A DNA stretch of 64,000 bases from assembly GCA_963556695.1 (NCBI GenBank), contig CAUWAG010000007.1, positions 372,001 to 436,000 of the forward strand, in the 5' to 3' direction. The notes under the pieces were generated by a model. It saw only the letters and a list, made by a program, of their open reading frames with translations. It did no database searches and had not been told where the DNA came from. This DNA comes from Anthostomella pinea (Eukaryota > Ascomycota > Sordariomycetes > Xylariales > Xylariaceae). Positions 15,405 to 26,510 of the stretch are shown piece by piece. The position numbers and the translations under genes are program-made. The first letter of the stretch is position 1. Each line of letters begins with the position of its first letter.

Positions 15405-15640
15405 ATAAGAAATCGTCGTTAATACGAAACGGTATATTAAATAGATCAAGCTCTTATTATCAGCATTATCGTTACCGTTGATGTTTCGTTTATTGATGTT
15501 TGGTTATTATGAGATATTTATACGAGACGATATGCAATCGTAAATTAATTGAATTGAAAATTATTTAATAACCGTTATAAAGCTTTTAATATATTTATAA
15601 GAAAATTCAAAGTGAATATATACTAGAGCAGTGTAAGGCT
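15405..15640 (+). repeat. LTR-like repeat, copy B (partial)
   Basis: Matches the central and 3' part of copy A: AATCGTCGTTAATACGAA at 15,411 corresponds to AATCGTCGTTAGCACGAA in copy A. Both are followed by the same order of words through AATAACCGTTATAAAGC and a final TA-rich tail. The 5' part with the TATA/CGGCCG head is not recognisable, so the copy is truncated or too eroded to see. Confidence 0.5.
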
Positions 15641-16004
15641 GTACATAAGCCATATTATAAGTATAAGTATAAATAATATAAACGTCTTTTTAAAAAGCGC
15701 CTAAAATGCTTTCAATAGTTTAATATATCATATTATGTACATTTATTTTATAAAGATTACGTAGAATCATATTAAATACGGTTTAATATTTAACAACAAA
15801 TTTCTTAATTTAAACGCTTCACTTTCTTGTAAAAGCTATATAAGAATAATTCTATAATTAATAAGATTTCCTTTAAACCAATATTTTTTATTTTGTTTAA
15901 AGAGCTTTATACTTTAAATCTTTCACCTTGCGTAAGATTATTTTGTAATAATTAGATAAAATCGCGGGATTGAAAAATGTTAATATACTATTAAGAAAGG
16001 TATA

Positions 16005-16006
<2 letters not shown>

Positions 16007-16036
<30 letters not shown>
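16007..16036. repeat. (AT)15 microsatellite
   Basis: An uninterrupted run of 15 AT dinucleotides inside the AT-rich block. Confidence 0.95.
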
Positions 16037-16038
<2 letters not shown>

Positions 16039-17093
16039 AGTTTTAAGATCAACAGGTTTACGTATTTGCCCTACAACTATATTTTGAAATTGTAAAAAGG
16101 AAGGTTCATCAATTAAATTTGAAAAAATTGTTGCTATATTATTATTTAATCTTTAATACATCGTTAAAGATAAACTTAGTGAAACATATAATCGTTCATT
16201 AAATCGACTGTTCAAGTTTAACATCAAATATATATTAAATATAACGATTTGCGTATTTCCTACCTTATTCTTCAACGAGGCCTTATTTACTATTATAAAA
16301 GCTATTTTCATAATGCTTTTGTTTTTCTAATCTTTTAATTATAGTTGTTATATAGTTAAAGTTTAATAAGAGTTTCGTAAAAAGCTTTAATTATAAGTTT
16401 ATTTTATAGAAAATAACCTTTTAAGAAATAAGTACATGTTTAAAATAGCTATAAATACATTCGTAACTTAAAATAATCGCTACCAACGGCGTGGAAAAGA
16501 TAAGAGATAGTTAACAGTTAAATCGATTAAAAAGGTTTTATTAAACGATATTTAAGCTAGGTGCCTTTTTAAAACGTAGGCGTTTAAAGGGCTTATAACC
16601 TTTGATTTAGTCAAAACTTTACTTTAGTTGGTTCTTATATAGCAGACTACGGAATAACCGTCGAGAATACCAAAAAAAAATCGACATTTTAAGTTTTACG
16701 ATTAAGAAACCGAAAGATATTTTTAAGTGAAGATTTATTAAACCTTATGTAAAGTACTATATTTCGATAGTATATACGATCAAGACTAACCAAGTTAAGT
16801 TATTAAAAGTCTAAAGGTAAGGTTTTATATATATAATAACTAAGTTATAGCTTTAACTAAGTCTTAGTTTTTAAGCCTTTTAAGCGTTATTAAAGAGTAT
16901 GTATATAATCAGAGTATCTTATGAAATTATATCCAATAATTATAAACTTTAAAGCAGTTATAAAACTCATCGAAACTATGCCGTAAGACTATTACATTTT
17001 GAGCTAGTTATGAATATAACGTTTCAAGGTATAAATAATAAAAGACTTATTAATCTTAACCGCTAAATAGTTCTAACAAAAACCCTGTGCAAC

Positions 17094-17642
17094 GTATATA
17101 AAACGGCCGTTATTATTATCATTTATTATATATAACTATTATATGAATTATTATCATATTTGTATATTTTTTATCGTTACATTTTATAAAACTATTTAAC
17201 GTTAACCTAGCTTAACATCCTCACGTGAGTTTTATTAGCCCGTACTTATTAAAGCCGTAACGTCGTTAATACCTCTTAATATCATACGACGATATTAAAA
17301 AAAACTATCAAGCTACATAGATTATAAGAATTAATGATTATTCAAAGGTAACAACTGGATTCACACGCCTTTATAATACAAATTATAAATGTAAAAAATA
17401 AAATTATAACTAAACAATTCGGATTTAAAAAGAACGATTTGATATTAAAGTTAGAAAAAGACCGTCTTCGGCACGACGAGGCATATCCAACAGATCGGGC
17501 GATTATTATTAATATCGGTGTCGACGCTTTAAACGAGCAAGATATTTAGCCTTAAATTAATTTAATTCGTAGTCGGCTAACGACCGTTATAAACCTTGAA
17601 ATGTACCTATTATAAATATATAATGAATATGTAATAGAATAA
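17094..17642 (+). repeat. LTR-like repeat, copy C
   Basis: Begins with the same TATATAAAACGGCCGTT head (17,094-17,111) as copy A. It carries ACACGCCTTTATAATACA at about 17,353, against ATACGCCTTTATAATACA in copy A. It then shows a less mutated version of the centre (CGGCACGACGAGGC and GGTGTCGACGCTTTAAACG) and ends in TGTACCTATTATAAATATA. Of the four copies it keeps the most GC in the core, so it is the best guide to the unmutated sequence. Confidence 0.6.
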
Positions 17643-18790
17643 TTTCAAGCTATATTCAAGGCTTAATAATAATAATAAATTATTGAAAAAACTTTAATTT
17701 ACTTATTCTAACGATTTTTTTACGCGTTCTACATTTATGTTATAAGTCTTTACTCGATTTTACCTTTTTAGTCGTTATTTAAAAAGAGGAAAGTTCTATA
17801 CTTGAAGAAAAGAAGTTTTAAATAATACAAAACATTATTGCTTATAACAATCTATTAAAGTTGAAAACTTTCCATTTAAACATAACGCGATTAAACAAAC
17901 CTTATTATATACACGTAAACTATATTATTTTGTTTAAATTCCAATATCGCTTTTAACGCTTTTTAATTATACCTTCATTTATTATTTAATATAAATACAT
18001 CTGGACGTTTGTTGTTCCTTTTAATACTATTGTTTTTGGCTTTCTTTGAGCTAATTTACCTAGCTTTAAGTTTAGTTAGTAATATAATCTTTAATATTAT
18101 AATTATAAACGATTTCCTTAATCTTCTTATAAAACATTTTCGTTAAAAGCAAGGCTGATTACATAATCGACTAATATAACGGTTTTTTATGGCTCGAAAA
18201 AAGCGACATAATTACGTAAATAAACTATATTATATTATAACGTATAGTCTTATAAGCGTTTTATTGTTATAAGATGTAACGTGTTTTAATAATTACCGTA
18301 GACTTGTTATAGTTGTAAGAAGGTCTTACTTTAATTGCTTAATAAGGCGCCGTTGTTTTATACGCGTAAGTAAAGGTTGGTTTTATTAGATTATTATAAC
18401 GTCATTTGAAGCGCTAATTTAATAATCATAACGTTGTATACGAAGTATTTGAAATAAAACGAGTCTATTTAAGTTAAAAAGCATAGAGGTTTTAACTTTT
18501 ATTTAACATTTAAATAACTGGTAATAGTAATGGTTTTCCGTAACGTAAGGTCTGAAATTTTATTATTATCAAGATTCACGCTTATTTTAATCATCTCAGC
18601 CTAATAAATACGTACACGGGCTAAAAAAGGATTCTTTAACCACGTAATTAAAAAGTTAGGCTAAAGTTAAAGGCTATATTAGCATTTTTTAGTTATTGTT
18701 CTGAGCTTCAAGGTTTAGCTTTTATACCAGTCATTCTTTTGACTTTTTATTAAACCTTTGATCTTATTATATTTAACTAATTTATACGTA

Positions 18791-18813
18791 TAAAATAAAA
18801 TAAAATAAAATAA
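18791..18813. repeat. (TAAAA)n pentanucleotide repeat
   Basis: Four to five perfect TAAAA units in a row, inside the AT-rich block. Confidence 0.85.
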
Positions 18814-20600
18814 GATATATAATGTTACGCTTATTTGATATGGATTTTGTATAGTTTTAAACGAGAGGGAAAGAGTACTTATGTTTAATGAAAATATAAA
18901 CTTACTCATAATATTAGAAAATAGAGAACATACGCTAGCCCTGGTAGTTACTCGTGTAAAGATTTAAACTTAATAACCTATACTATAAAAAGTATTCGTT
19001 TAATATATCGCTACAAGTTTTAATAAGTTATTATAACGAACGTAACTCTTATATATATTACGTAAAGCTCGCACGTCATATCATTATGTATAAATAATAA
19101 AATTCAATAACGAAAAAGATAAAACAACTGCCTTTTCAAATGTTAATATATAATAAACGGAAAATCTACGATATTTTAAACGAATAGTCTTTTTTAAACT
19201 TTTGAAAAAGTGCGCTAGCTTTACTAGGTATAAATAATAAAATCGAACTTAATAACGTACACCACGAGAACCTTCCGCTGAATAAATCGTTGTAAGAACA
19301 TATGGCACTTATTTAAGTTTTAATTATATATTTAAATACATATTACTTTAGGATTATTAAGTTATTCTACCGTGAAAATATTTGTTAATTATCTACTTTG
19401 AAATTACGAAAAAATTGGAAAACTTTAATATTTAATGTTTACGTTTCGTAATAAAATGAAATACCTTTTTTATTGACTCATTTGCCTTCAATGCGTCGTT
19501 AGAAGCGAGAGAAAAAAATAGACTATATAAATTATCAAAATACGGGTTTAAGTTTATCAACAGGGTTCGATTTTTTTAATATTTTTGTATCATTTTGTTT
19601 TGGGTTTTTTTAATATCAATAATTTTAGAACTTTTTATTTAAATTTTTGTATTAAAATACTTTATTATTACCCTTGAAATAACAGTAATCTTTCTATAAT
19701 AAAAGTTTTATCGTGTTGTTCTTATCGTTACATTTAAATCGCTGAACTCTTGTACTCTATTTTAAACAAAGAATAATAACTTGAAATTTTTCCAAAAAAA
19801 TTATTTAATTTAAATATCAATAAATAACGTGAAATAAAGAACGTGAAAATGTATCAAGCGTTAAAATATTTATTAACTACTTGGTTTTTAAGAAAAATCA
19901 ACTACATCAACGCATTTACTTTGTAGGCTTACGTAATCCTTTTGAAAATGTAAAGTTTTACATTTGTAAAACGCGTTATCGCTTTACCCATGCATAGACG
20001 TAAAAGGCGTTATATTTTCACTACTCAACTCGATGTTCGTGATTTATAATATCAAACTTAGGTTTTGAATTATTCTTGAAAACCCGTTAAACAAGCATTA
20101 TATGATATATTAAGATATATAAATACGCGATTACGTTCTCCGTAATTAGCCTTAGTCTTCAAATTATTCTAACTGTTGATCATGACTTCAAATTTAATAA
20201 TAGCTTTTTAAAACTATTTTATAGTGTATTTTCGCTAAAAAGGGGAAACAATAAAAACAAGAAAAAGGTTGTAACATATGTTAAACTCGTCGTGTTTTAC
20301 CAATTAACACGTTGCAATTTGAGACGACTGATAAAAAGCAAACGCTATTATTTTATGAATATAAGTTTCATATTTTTATCGTTATAAGGTTCAAATTTTA
20401 TCATTAAAAAGATTTGCTTTAAAAGTGCGTTTAAAAAACGGCGTAATAATTTAAAAGCAATATAAGAAAGCGTAAATAACTTATAAGCCGATTATTATAG
20501 TATCGTATAATATAGCGTAGTTACTGTTTAATTATTAACAATCGTTTTCGTACGCCTACAAAATCGGTCTTCTCAAAAGAATAACCGGAAAAAGGTTCAA

Positions 20601-20825
20601 CTTCTTAAACTTCTTAAACTTCTTAAACTTCTTAAACTTCTTAATCCTATTAATCCTATTAATCCTATTAATCCTATTAATCATATTGATCCTATTAATC
20701 CTATTGATGCTATTAATCCTACTGATCCTACTAATCTTATTAATCTTATTAATGTTATTAATGTTATTAATGTTATTAATCTTATTAATCTTATTAATCT
20801 TATTAATCTTATTAATCTTATTAAA
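20601..20825. repeat. 9-bp minisatellite, two unit types
   Basis: About 25 nine-base units in tandem. The first five are CTTCTTAAA-type units. The rest are TTAATCCTA/TTAATCTTA/TTAATGTTA-type units that change in blocks. Because the period is a multiple of three, the minus strand stays open across the array (20,834-20,556) and would read repeated Lys-Phe-Lys and Ile-Asn-Lys triplets. That open frame is a by-product of the repeat period and not evidence of a gene. Unit variants occur in runs, as expected from expansion by slippage or unequal exchange. Confidence 0.9.
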
Positions 20826-21914
20826 ATAACGCATATAATAAAATTACTTATTATTTAAATAATAAATAATTTAACTATATCGATTTATTATCTAAATATA
20901 AATCAGTTTAATGGCGTTTATAGGTCGCAATTTTGAATTATATGACATAACTCCTTATTAAAAAAAAACTCTTAAGATTGTTTTTTTAAACAAGGGCGAA
21001 AGAATTTAAGAAGCAACGTTGCCTTCTTTCGATAGCTAGTTATGCCGTATTTAATTAATAACGATGTTAATGTATTTAAATATTAGCTTATAAAAGCTTT
21101 AGTTATTATAATACGTATATATTTTAAATGTAAAGGTTTTCAGTCGTAAATTTTATTAATTATTACTTATTAAGTAAGGGATTGCGATATTTAACTCGGT
21201 TAGTAGCCGAAAACAGTCTAAATATATACCGCCACGTTATATATAAAATGACAAAGATGACTTTAATAATTATAGTCTTTAGCTTTCAATTCATTATGTT
21301 TTAATAAGATGATAAACCTATAAAACTACGGGCTTATAAATAATACTAGCTAGCTTAAATAAACATTTACAAACGTTATCGAGCCTCATCTTATTAAAAA
21401 AATAAACCGATCTCAAAGTTATATTATTACCGCGCTTGAATAATTCTACGTAAACCTTATTCGTAATACTGATTTTGAACTATAACTCCTTGTAACGGCG
21501 ATTTTATAAGAAAATAAAATGATCTTTATACGTTTTAACGTTTTAAATAAGCCTTATTAACTTCTCAACAAGGTGGGAATTTAGTTATTAATTAGGTAGC
21601 AGTTGGTCTTTTCATAGAATATAGGCTGTCACTGCTTTAATTAAAAGTACTATAGTTAGTCACGTTCTTAACTAAGATTAACTATATTAATACCTTTAAT
21701 AACTATAAAAAACTACAAAATATGATACTTGATTTGAAAGTGAAGGTTCTAAATGTAGTTTAACGGATTAAAACCTATAATCATGCCTCGTAATCAAAGG
21801 GGGGGGAAAACGCAAAAAATATAAACTTTAATTTCAACTTTTAAAGTAAGTGTTTAACTGAAAATAAGATAGGAGATTTCATTCGGGTTATAAATTGAAC
21901 TTTGTAAAGATCGG

Positions 21915-22007
21915 GGCCGTATGGCGCAATGGTCAAATGCGCCTGGTTGTGTTCTCGTTTGTGCGGTGGGCGACGAGAACAAGTGGGTTCGAATCCTGCT
22001 ATGGCCC
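21915..22007 (+). ncRNA. tRNA-like sequence, probable SINE head
   Basis: The 5' GGCCGTA and 3' TATGGCC pair as a seven-base acceptor-like stem, with two further G-C pairs outside it. TGGCGCAATGG matches the RNA polymerase III A box and GGTTCGAATCC is a perfect B box with a normal T loop. The D arm (GCGC/GCGC) also fits. The segment that should hold the anticodon arm is about 38 bases long. It forms an eight-base hairpin (GTTCTCGT with ACGAGAAC) in place of a canonical five-base stem with seven-base loop, and no anticodon can be assigned. No T4 terminator follows closely. Together with the CAAT-type tail at 22,441, a tRNA-derived SINE or degenerate tRNA is more likely than a working tRNA. Confidence 0.55.
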
Positions 22008-22440
22008 CCTTCTGACCCGGCTTGTGCAACCAGTACACGATAATGGAGAGGCCCATTATCGCAGAGCCCGATAGCCAAGCAGCTTGTCTCCACAACACCC
22101 ACTCCTGCGAAGTTTTTCCCCTTGTGGTTTCCCTCGCCAGCAGATAATAAACACCTATTTCACCCACCAATGCGACATATATCGAACGGCTACTAAAACG
22201 ATATGTACACCAGAGGACTGAGGTTCACTGGGTCGCTTTGTCATTGGATAGGAGGTTTTTCTGACAGAATCGTGCTTGGGTATTGACTAAAACTATCTGG
22301 ACACTCCAGATTGGTACCGCTACAGCGAGGATAGGCTCGTGCGCGGATCTGAATGTATCTAGACTGACACCTCTACAACCTTGCGATACAATGGCTCTGG
22401 GAGGCGTGGTTTGCCCTGTTGAGGGACTACACCCACGATA

Positions 22441-22473
22441 AATACAATCAATCAATCAATCAACCAATCAATC
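22441..22473. repeat. (AATC)n simple repeat tail
   Basis: Seven to eight AATC units with one CAAC variant, followed directly by TTTT. Short tandem tails of this kind commonly end SINE and LINE insertions. It lies 0.43 kb downstream of the tRNA-like head on the same strand, and the region between holds no recognisable gene. Confidence 0.75.
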
Positions 22474-22561
22474 AATCATTTTCCCAAGAGGACTTGAAGC
22501 ACGCCCACCAGCGTGCATAACGATCTCCGTCATTCTGCCTGTCCCTTTCCAATCGGGCGTC

Positions 22562-23425
22562 TTAGTTATCGTCGTCGTCGCCTTCAGCATCGTCGGAGTC
22601 AAGGGTACCGTCATCCGTAACACTGACGCCGCCCTGACCGTCGACCTCTATGCCCTTGGCCTCGGTATAGTCATGCGACTTTACGTCCGGTTGGGAGCCC
22701 GTAAGCGTATTCATGGCGTTGACAATGCTCTGGTCGTCGCTGTTCTGATCGTCCCTATCCTGCTGAGACCACTTTTTCGCGTCCGTCAGAGAGTTGGGAT
22801 CTGGAATGATTACTGTGCCCTTGAGGTTCTTGAGCCCCTTGCCCTTGGCCTTGTTGACCTTGTCGCTGATCTTGTCCATGACGCCATTATCATCACCGGC
22901 GCTGATGTGCCCGACGAATTTATCGTCGCCTTTGTCGTCCGCGTCGTAACTACCAGTTATCGCTACCCCGACGCAGGTGGAAAGACCACTATACCGCGGT
23001 CAGCGAAGACTGAAGACTCATTTCGGGAGCTTTTCCAGTTCTTGAAACGCTCAAGCTGGATGAAGTGGTAACCATGTGAGTGATACTTACTGGGTCCCCA
23101 GAGTTTAACCGGCGCCTGCGGAATCTTCGTCATCCATATCGATGTCGTCGGGGTCACGACGCAACACCTTCATTCCCCGTTTCTCTAGAGCTTTGACGCA
23201 GTCGTCGTCTCGTTTTCTTATAGCGGCCCGCTTGGCCGCGAGCTGGGAAGCATCTTGGCGTGAGACGACATCCAGAGCAGCTCGACTTTACAGCTGTTTA
23301 GCAGACATTTGCGAAAGGGATCTGAACACTTGCTCTTACCGAGGTACTTGGGAGAGCTCCCCCAGAGCTGATGTGGCGAGCAGCCCGCCGACGACGAGGG
23401 AAGTTAGGTTCTTCATGAAACGCAT
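22562..23425 (-). CDS. Small secreted acidic protein, gene model uncertain
   Basis: Unknown function. The minus-strand ATG at 23,425-23,423 opens a good secretion signal (MRFMKNLTSLVVGGLLATSALG). Exon 1 ends at 23,340 with donor GTAAGA. A 54-base intron with a GCTAAAC branch-like site ends at 23,286. Exon 2 then reads a charged stretch with several dibasic Lys-Arg/Arg-Arg sites and an Asp-rich end, and meets TAA at 23,107-23,105 (88 residues in total). A strong GTAAGT donor lies just beyond that stop. Further downstream a frame ending at 22,562 encodes an Asp-rich tail (SDDAEGDDDDN) of similar acidic character, so a third exon is possible, either through a weaker splice site or with the stop being a nonsense mutation. 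Dibasic sites could be Kex2 targets. It stands directly beside the AT-rich block, a position typical of fungal effector genes, but the effector role is inference. Confidence 0.55.
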
Positions 23426-23791
23426 TTAGATCGTCGTTCTGAGACTGCAAGGCTTCAAACTGATGAATAACAATAACTGGTTCTTGAAAGTGGAGGTATG
23501 AGTAGTGTTCTGGTTGTTCTTGGATGTAGTATGGTGATGTCAAACTTGGTTGTCCAGGCTGGGAGTTATATACTCTTTCTGCCATTGGAGATGCGTACCC
23601 GGCCTTGGGGTTCGTCATACACAAAGTCGTCTACTCTTCGTCATAGGATGCCTTAAAGGTCATACAGCCTTTCTCTCATCGTGTCATATCATCTGTTTGG
23701 TACAGTAACCGATCCCTCTCTCCGTCATGTACTATATGGATGACAACCTAATTCCCCAATCATCAGTATGGATGACAGTGTAGTCGACAGT

Positions 23792-24121
23792 ATGGATGAC
23801 AGCAGGCAGAGCCCAGGGGTAGATTGTTGCCGCCGCTGTGCCGTCGACCTACATATGCTGACGGCATCTCTCGGGGCCATGCATCTGGGTGTTGCCATCA
23901 GAGTCAGCCAGAAACATACCTTTCCGGAACCCCAAAACGCCGGCGACATGGATGACAGCAATTGAAGCCAAGGGCTAGATTGCCGCAGACGCTGTGGCGG
24001 TCTGCCCTGCATCTGCTGACGAAATGCAAATATGGAATCTCTCGAGGCCATGCATCTGGGTGCTGCCGTCAAAGTCAGCCAGAAATATCCTTTTCTGGAA
24101 CTCCAAAACCCATCTCGGCCG
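23792..24121. repeat. Imperfect tandem duplication, two copies
   Basis: Unit 1 (23,792-23,947) and unit 2 (23,948 to about 24,121) both begin ATGGATGACAGCA. Both contain GGGCCATGCATCTGGGTG or GAGGCCATGCATCTGGGTG, GTCAGCCAGAAA and CTTTTCTGGAA-type words in the same order, and unit 2 carries a short insertion. On the minus strand a frame of 147 codons (24,168-23,725) stays open across both units and would read two related 50-residue repeats with the shared core FWLTL-A-PRCMA-RD. I recognise neither the protein nor any homologue, and coding status is doubtful. Confidence 0.65.
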
Positions 24122-24932
24122 AGAGTATGATGCGGCAGTTGTATACTTGACTTGTAGATCCTAGGCATAGCCCTGCCATGCCCCTAGTATTCATCAGTTG
24201 CGCTGTGCAGGCCACCTCATGGTAATATGGTGGTGGGGTTGTGACCGAGTGAATTTTCTTAGATAAGCACATAAAACCAAGCTACATCTTCTAAGAAGTT
24301 GATTTTAGAGGTACTGCCCCCTTATGAATAGGGTACGCCTTGCGAAAGTGTACGGGGCCTATGCTGGGGTTTGGATACACAAACTACAACCTTGCACTAC
24401 CGACCATAGTCGCCAAGGGGGTACTGTGCACAGTACATTTAGTGGGAAGCATGCTGCAGGCTGCAAGGGGCTGTGGCGCAGCTTTCGCCGCTGTCGGCTA
24501 AAACAAGTCACTTCGGGAAGCATCAGCAGCAGCTGCCAGCAAAAGCAGTTCGACAGGGCCATCGCGAGACTGAAAACGAGCAAACGCTGGGAGCGAACAC
24601 GGCGCGGCGACGGACACCTGCAGAATCTAGGATTGTCCAGCAGGTACACCACCATACCTGACTGATTACCCTCGGAATTAGATCCTTCCATTTGTGTCTC
24701 CCACATGTACCCTTTGCTTTTGATGGGGGCGGAATCATAAGCGACCCGTAGGACGCGGAGAGGGCGTCGCGTGGTGAGGATGACGAACACGACCTCGAAA
24801 CTGTGAATGGTTTGGTGCTGAGAAGTATGGTGACTGACATGCGAGCCTGGTATGAGGCTGTCGTTGGGGCAAGCCTCGTAAGCCACGAGTCGAGGTCGTC
24901 AGCTTCAGCAAATTCAAAGCTGAGGTCATGGG
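24122..24932. other. Intergenic stretch, nothing recognisable
   Basis: Several overlapping open frames exist on both strands, but none has a recognisable domain, a convincing start context or consistent splice sites. The stretch ends at the TA target site of the first pogo-type element. Confidence 0.5.
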
Positions 24933-24934
24933 TA

Positions 24935-25017
24935 CCATGGCCCACCCACCACTCGGCCACCCCCACCACTCGGACTGCAAAATCTACTGCCACACACCAA
25001 AACATCAACAACTTCAC
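24935..25017. repeat. Terminal inverted repeat, element 1, left
   Basis: Reverse complement of 27,343-27,425 with only a few mismatches. Preceded by TA at 24,933-24,934. Confidence 0.85.
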
Positions 25018-25368
25018 TTATAGCGAAATCAGTCAATTCATGGTGTTTTTGGCTGTTAAAATGTGCAATCTACTCGTCTATGGCGGTTTAATTATTGTAT
25101 CTAGCCGGCCGGCAACTCTGTCGGCCCAAACGAGTCTCCCTATCACAAAGCGCAGATGTGAAGTGGACGTAAAAGTCCTGCTTTTACTATGTACGTGTAA
25201 TAATCTCTCGGTGAAGAAGGAAAGAAAGATCTGGTCCACCAGCCAATTCTGGTGGGCTAGAAGATCTTTCAGTCCGACCCATAATTACCCAATCTAGTGG
25301 CAGTCGGAGCCACACGTCTATTGCGCCAGGTCACCTGATGCAGCGCACTGACCACTACAGATGGGATG

Positions 25369-26112
25369 TCAGACCTGATGGGAGGTCAGACCATCACACT
25401 CCCTAGGGGCCACAATCTCTTCTTCTTCCAAATCAGAGCTTTCATCCTTTTTCTCCTTATCAGTGGTATCTTTAACAACCACTGGCTGCGCGACTTTGCG
25501 GCCTTTTTGAGGCTGTTCTTTACTAGTTGTCAGAATATCCGGGATATTTTTGAAGCGTTTATTCAGATTGAGGATCTTTCTGTGCTTTTTAAGGCGCATA
25601 CGCTTCAGTTTGGCCTCCAAGCTCTCGATCTTCTGGTCCTTTAGCACTATCTCTGCTGATTGCTTCTCAAAAGCATTCACAACCTTGGATAACTTCAGCC
25701 GAGTGGTTAGGGACTTGGTTTTACCCATATCCATGATTTGGCGGCTATTTTTGGGCATCTGAAAGTCTTCAGGTTCTGAATTTTCAACCTGTTCAGGCTC
25801 AGTGGTTGCGGCCTTATCCTGTTGGATTTCTGGATGTGATAACGCTTTTTTGCGGTTGATAGGCCGATTACTAGTAGTTCTGAAGCCAGCCTGACAATTT
25901 TTAACCGTTAGGCCATCGTTCCTTGTCTTGGAGTAGCATCTGATGAAGTTGATCTTGTCTACAGGGACAGCATCAGTTAGAGTAGCTAACTGAGCAATAT
26001 GCTTGCAGTAAGCAGCCTTCATGACGTTAAAAGGGCCGTTATCAAGTAGTTGAAGCCCGTGGGAGGGGTGTACTAGAAGAAAACAAAGCTGAACATTATT
26101 TAAGAAGCACAT
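25369..26112 (-). pseudogene. Pogo-type transposase, C-terminal part
   Basis: An open frame of 247 codons on the minus strand. Its first 25 residues include the HPSHGLQLLDNGPFNVMKAAY block, which follows the DDE core in pogo/Fot transposases, with the usual LQ-LD-G-F---K spacing. After it comes a PINRKKAL word (usually WPINP or WPVNR) and a long Lys/Glu-rich coiled-coil-like tail ending in acidic residues, as in other fungal members. The ATG at 26,112 is internal to the ancestral gene. The catalytic part lies upstream in broken frames, so this is a fragment of a dead gene. Confidence 0.8.
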
Positions 26113-26189
26113 AGTTATGAATTCATCCTACCGCTAAATGGTTAGCTATATATCTATTAATTTCAAACAAAATAAAATTGAGAAAAATA

Positions 26190-26510
26190 AAGGAGTTAAT
26201 ACGTACAGAATATGGCTCTTATGCCTATTAAGAATCAAGAGTACCACTTCAGAATTATCATCTTCTCGTACCTGGTTGGCTTGAGGGAGGAAAACACTCT
26301 CTAACCACTCCACGGCAACTGCGTTATCCGTCCAGCCATTATCAGTGCATATATAATGTCAGGGGGCAATCTCTCTGAACTCCTGAAGGAACCACTGGGT
26401 ATGGAGATCTTTTCCTTTAAATATAATGCCTGGTGTGAAGGCCTTGCCCGTAGTGGAGATGGCCTCAATGAAGGAGGTCCAGCCACAGCCTTAGTCGCTC
26501 TTCAGGGTTG
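26190..26510 (-). pseudogene. Pogo-type transposase, broken DDE core
   Basis: Reading minus from about 26,505, one frame gives GWTSFIEAIS, then GIIFKGKDLHTQWF, then TDNGWTDNAVAVEWLE and finally LLILNRHKSH. These are the ordered landmarks of the DDE_1 domain of pogo transposases, where the last is normally LLILDGH-SH. In-frame TAA and TGA stops interrupt it near 26,493 and 26,360, and the Asp of the LLILD motif reads Asn. The changes fit C-to-T or G-to-A transitions. Confidence 0.75.

Larger units (their letters stand above)
1..21790. repeat. AT-rich, RIP-degraded repeat block
   Basis: The block is overwhelmingly A and T, very rich in TpA, with TAA stops in every frame. The longest open frames are under 110 codons, and the longest of them are tandem-repeat artefacts or start at the right border. 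Occasional CpG and GC-rich words survive as islands. Four diverged copies of one repeat, Copia-like protein traces and simple repeats show that it was built from transposons. This is the known outcome of RIP (C-to-T mutation of duplicated DNA, mainly at CpA) in Pezizomycotina. Base composition changes sharply between about 21,780 and 21,920, where ordinary coding-type sequence begins. I see no gene in it. Its left end lies outside the window, so its full size, and whether it is centromeric, subtelomeric or an internal isochore, cannot be told. Confidence 0.9.

Noticed and set aside
20556..20834. A 92-codon Ile-Asn-Lys repeat protein on the minus strand
   Set aside because: The frame is open only because the minisatellite period is nine bases. 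No start context or flanking coding signal.
1..21790. CRISPR-like or prokaryotic systems
   Set aside because: No direct-repeat/spacer array was seen. The introns, chromodomain retroelement and gene families are those of a filamentous fungus.
21841..22170. A 109-codon minus-strand frame across the tRNA-like region
   Set aside because: It overlaps the A and B boxes and the closing stem and reads no recognisable domain. The RNA-type structure explains the sequence better.
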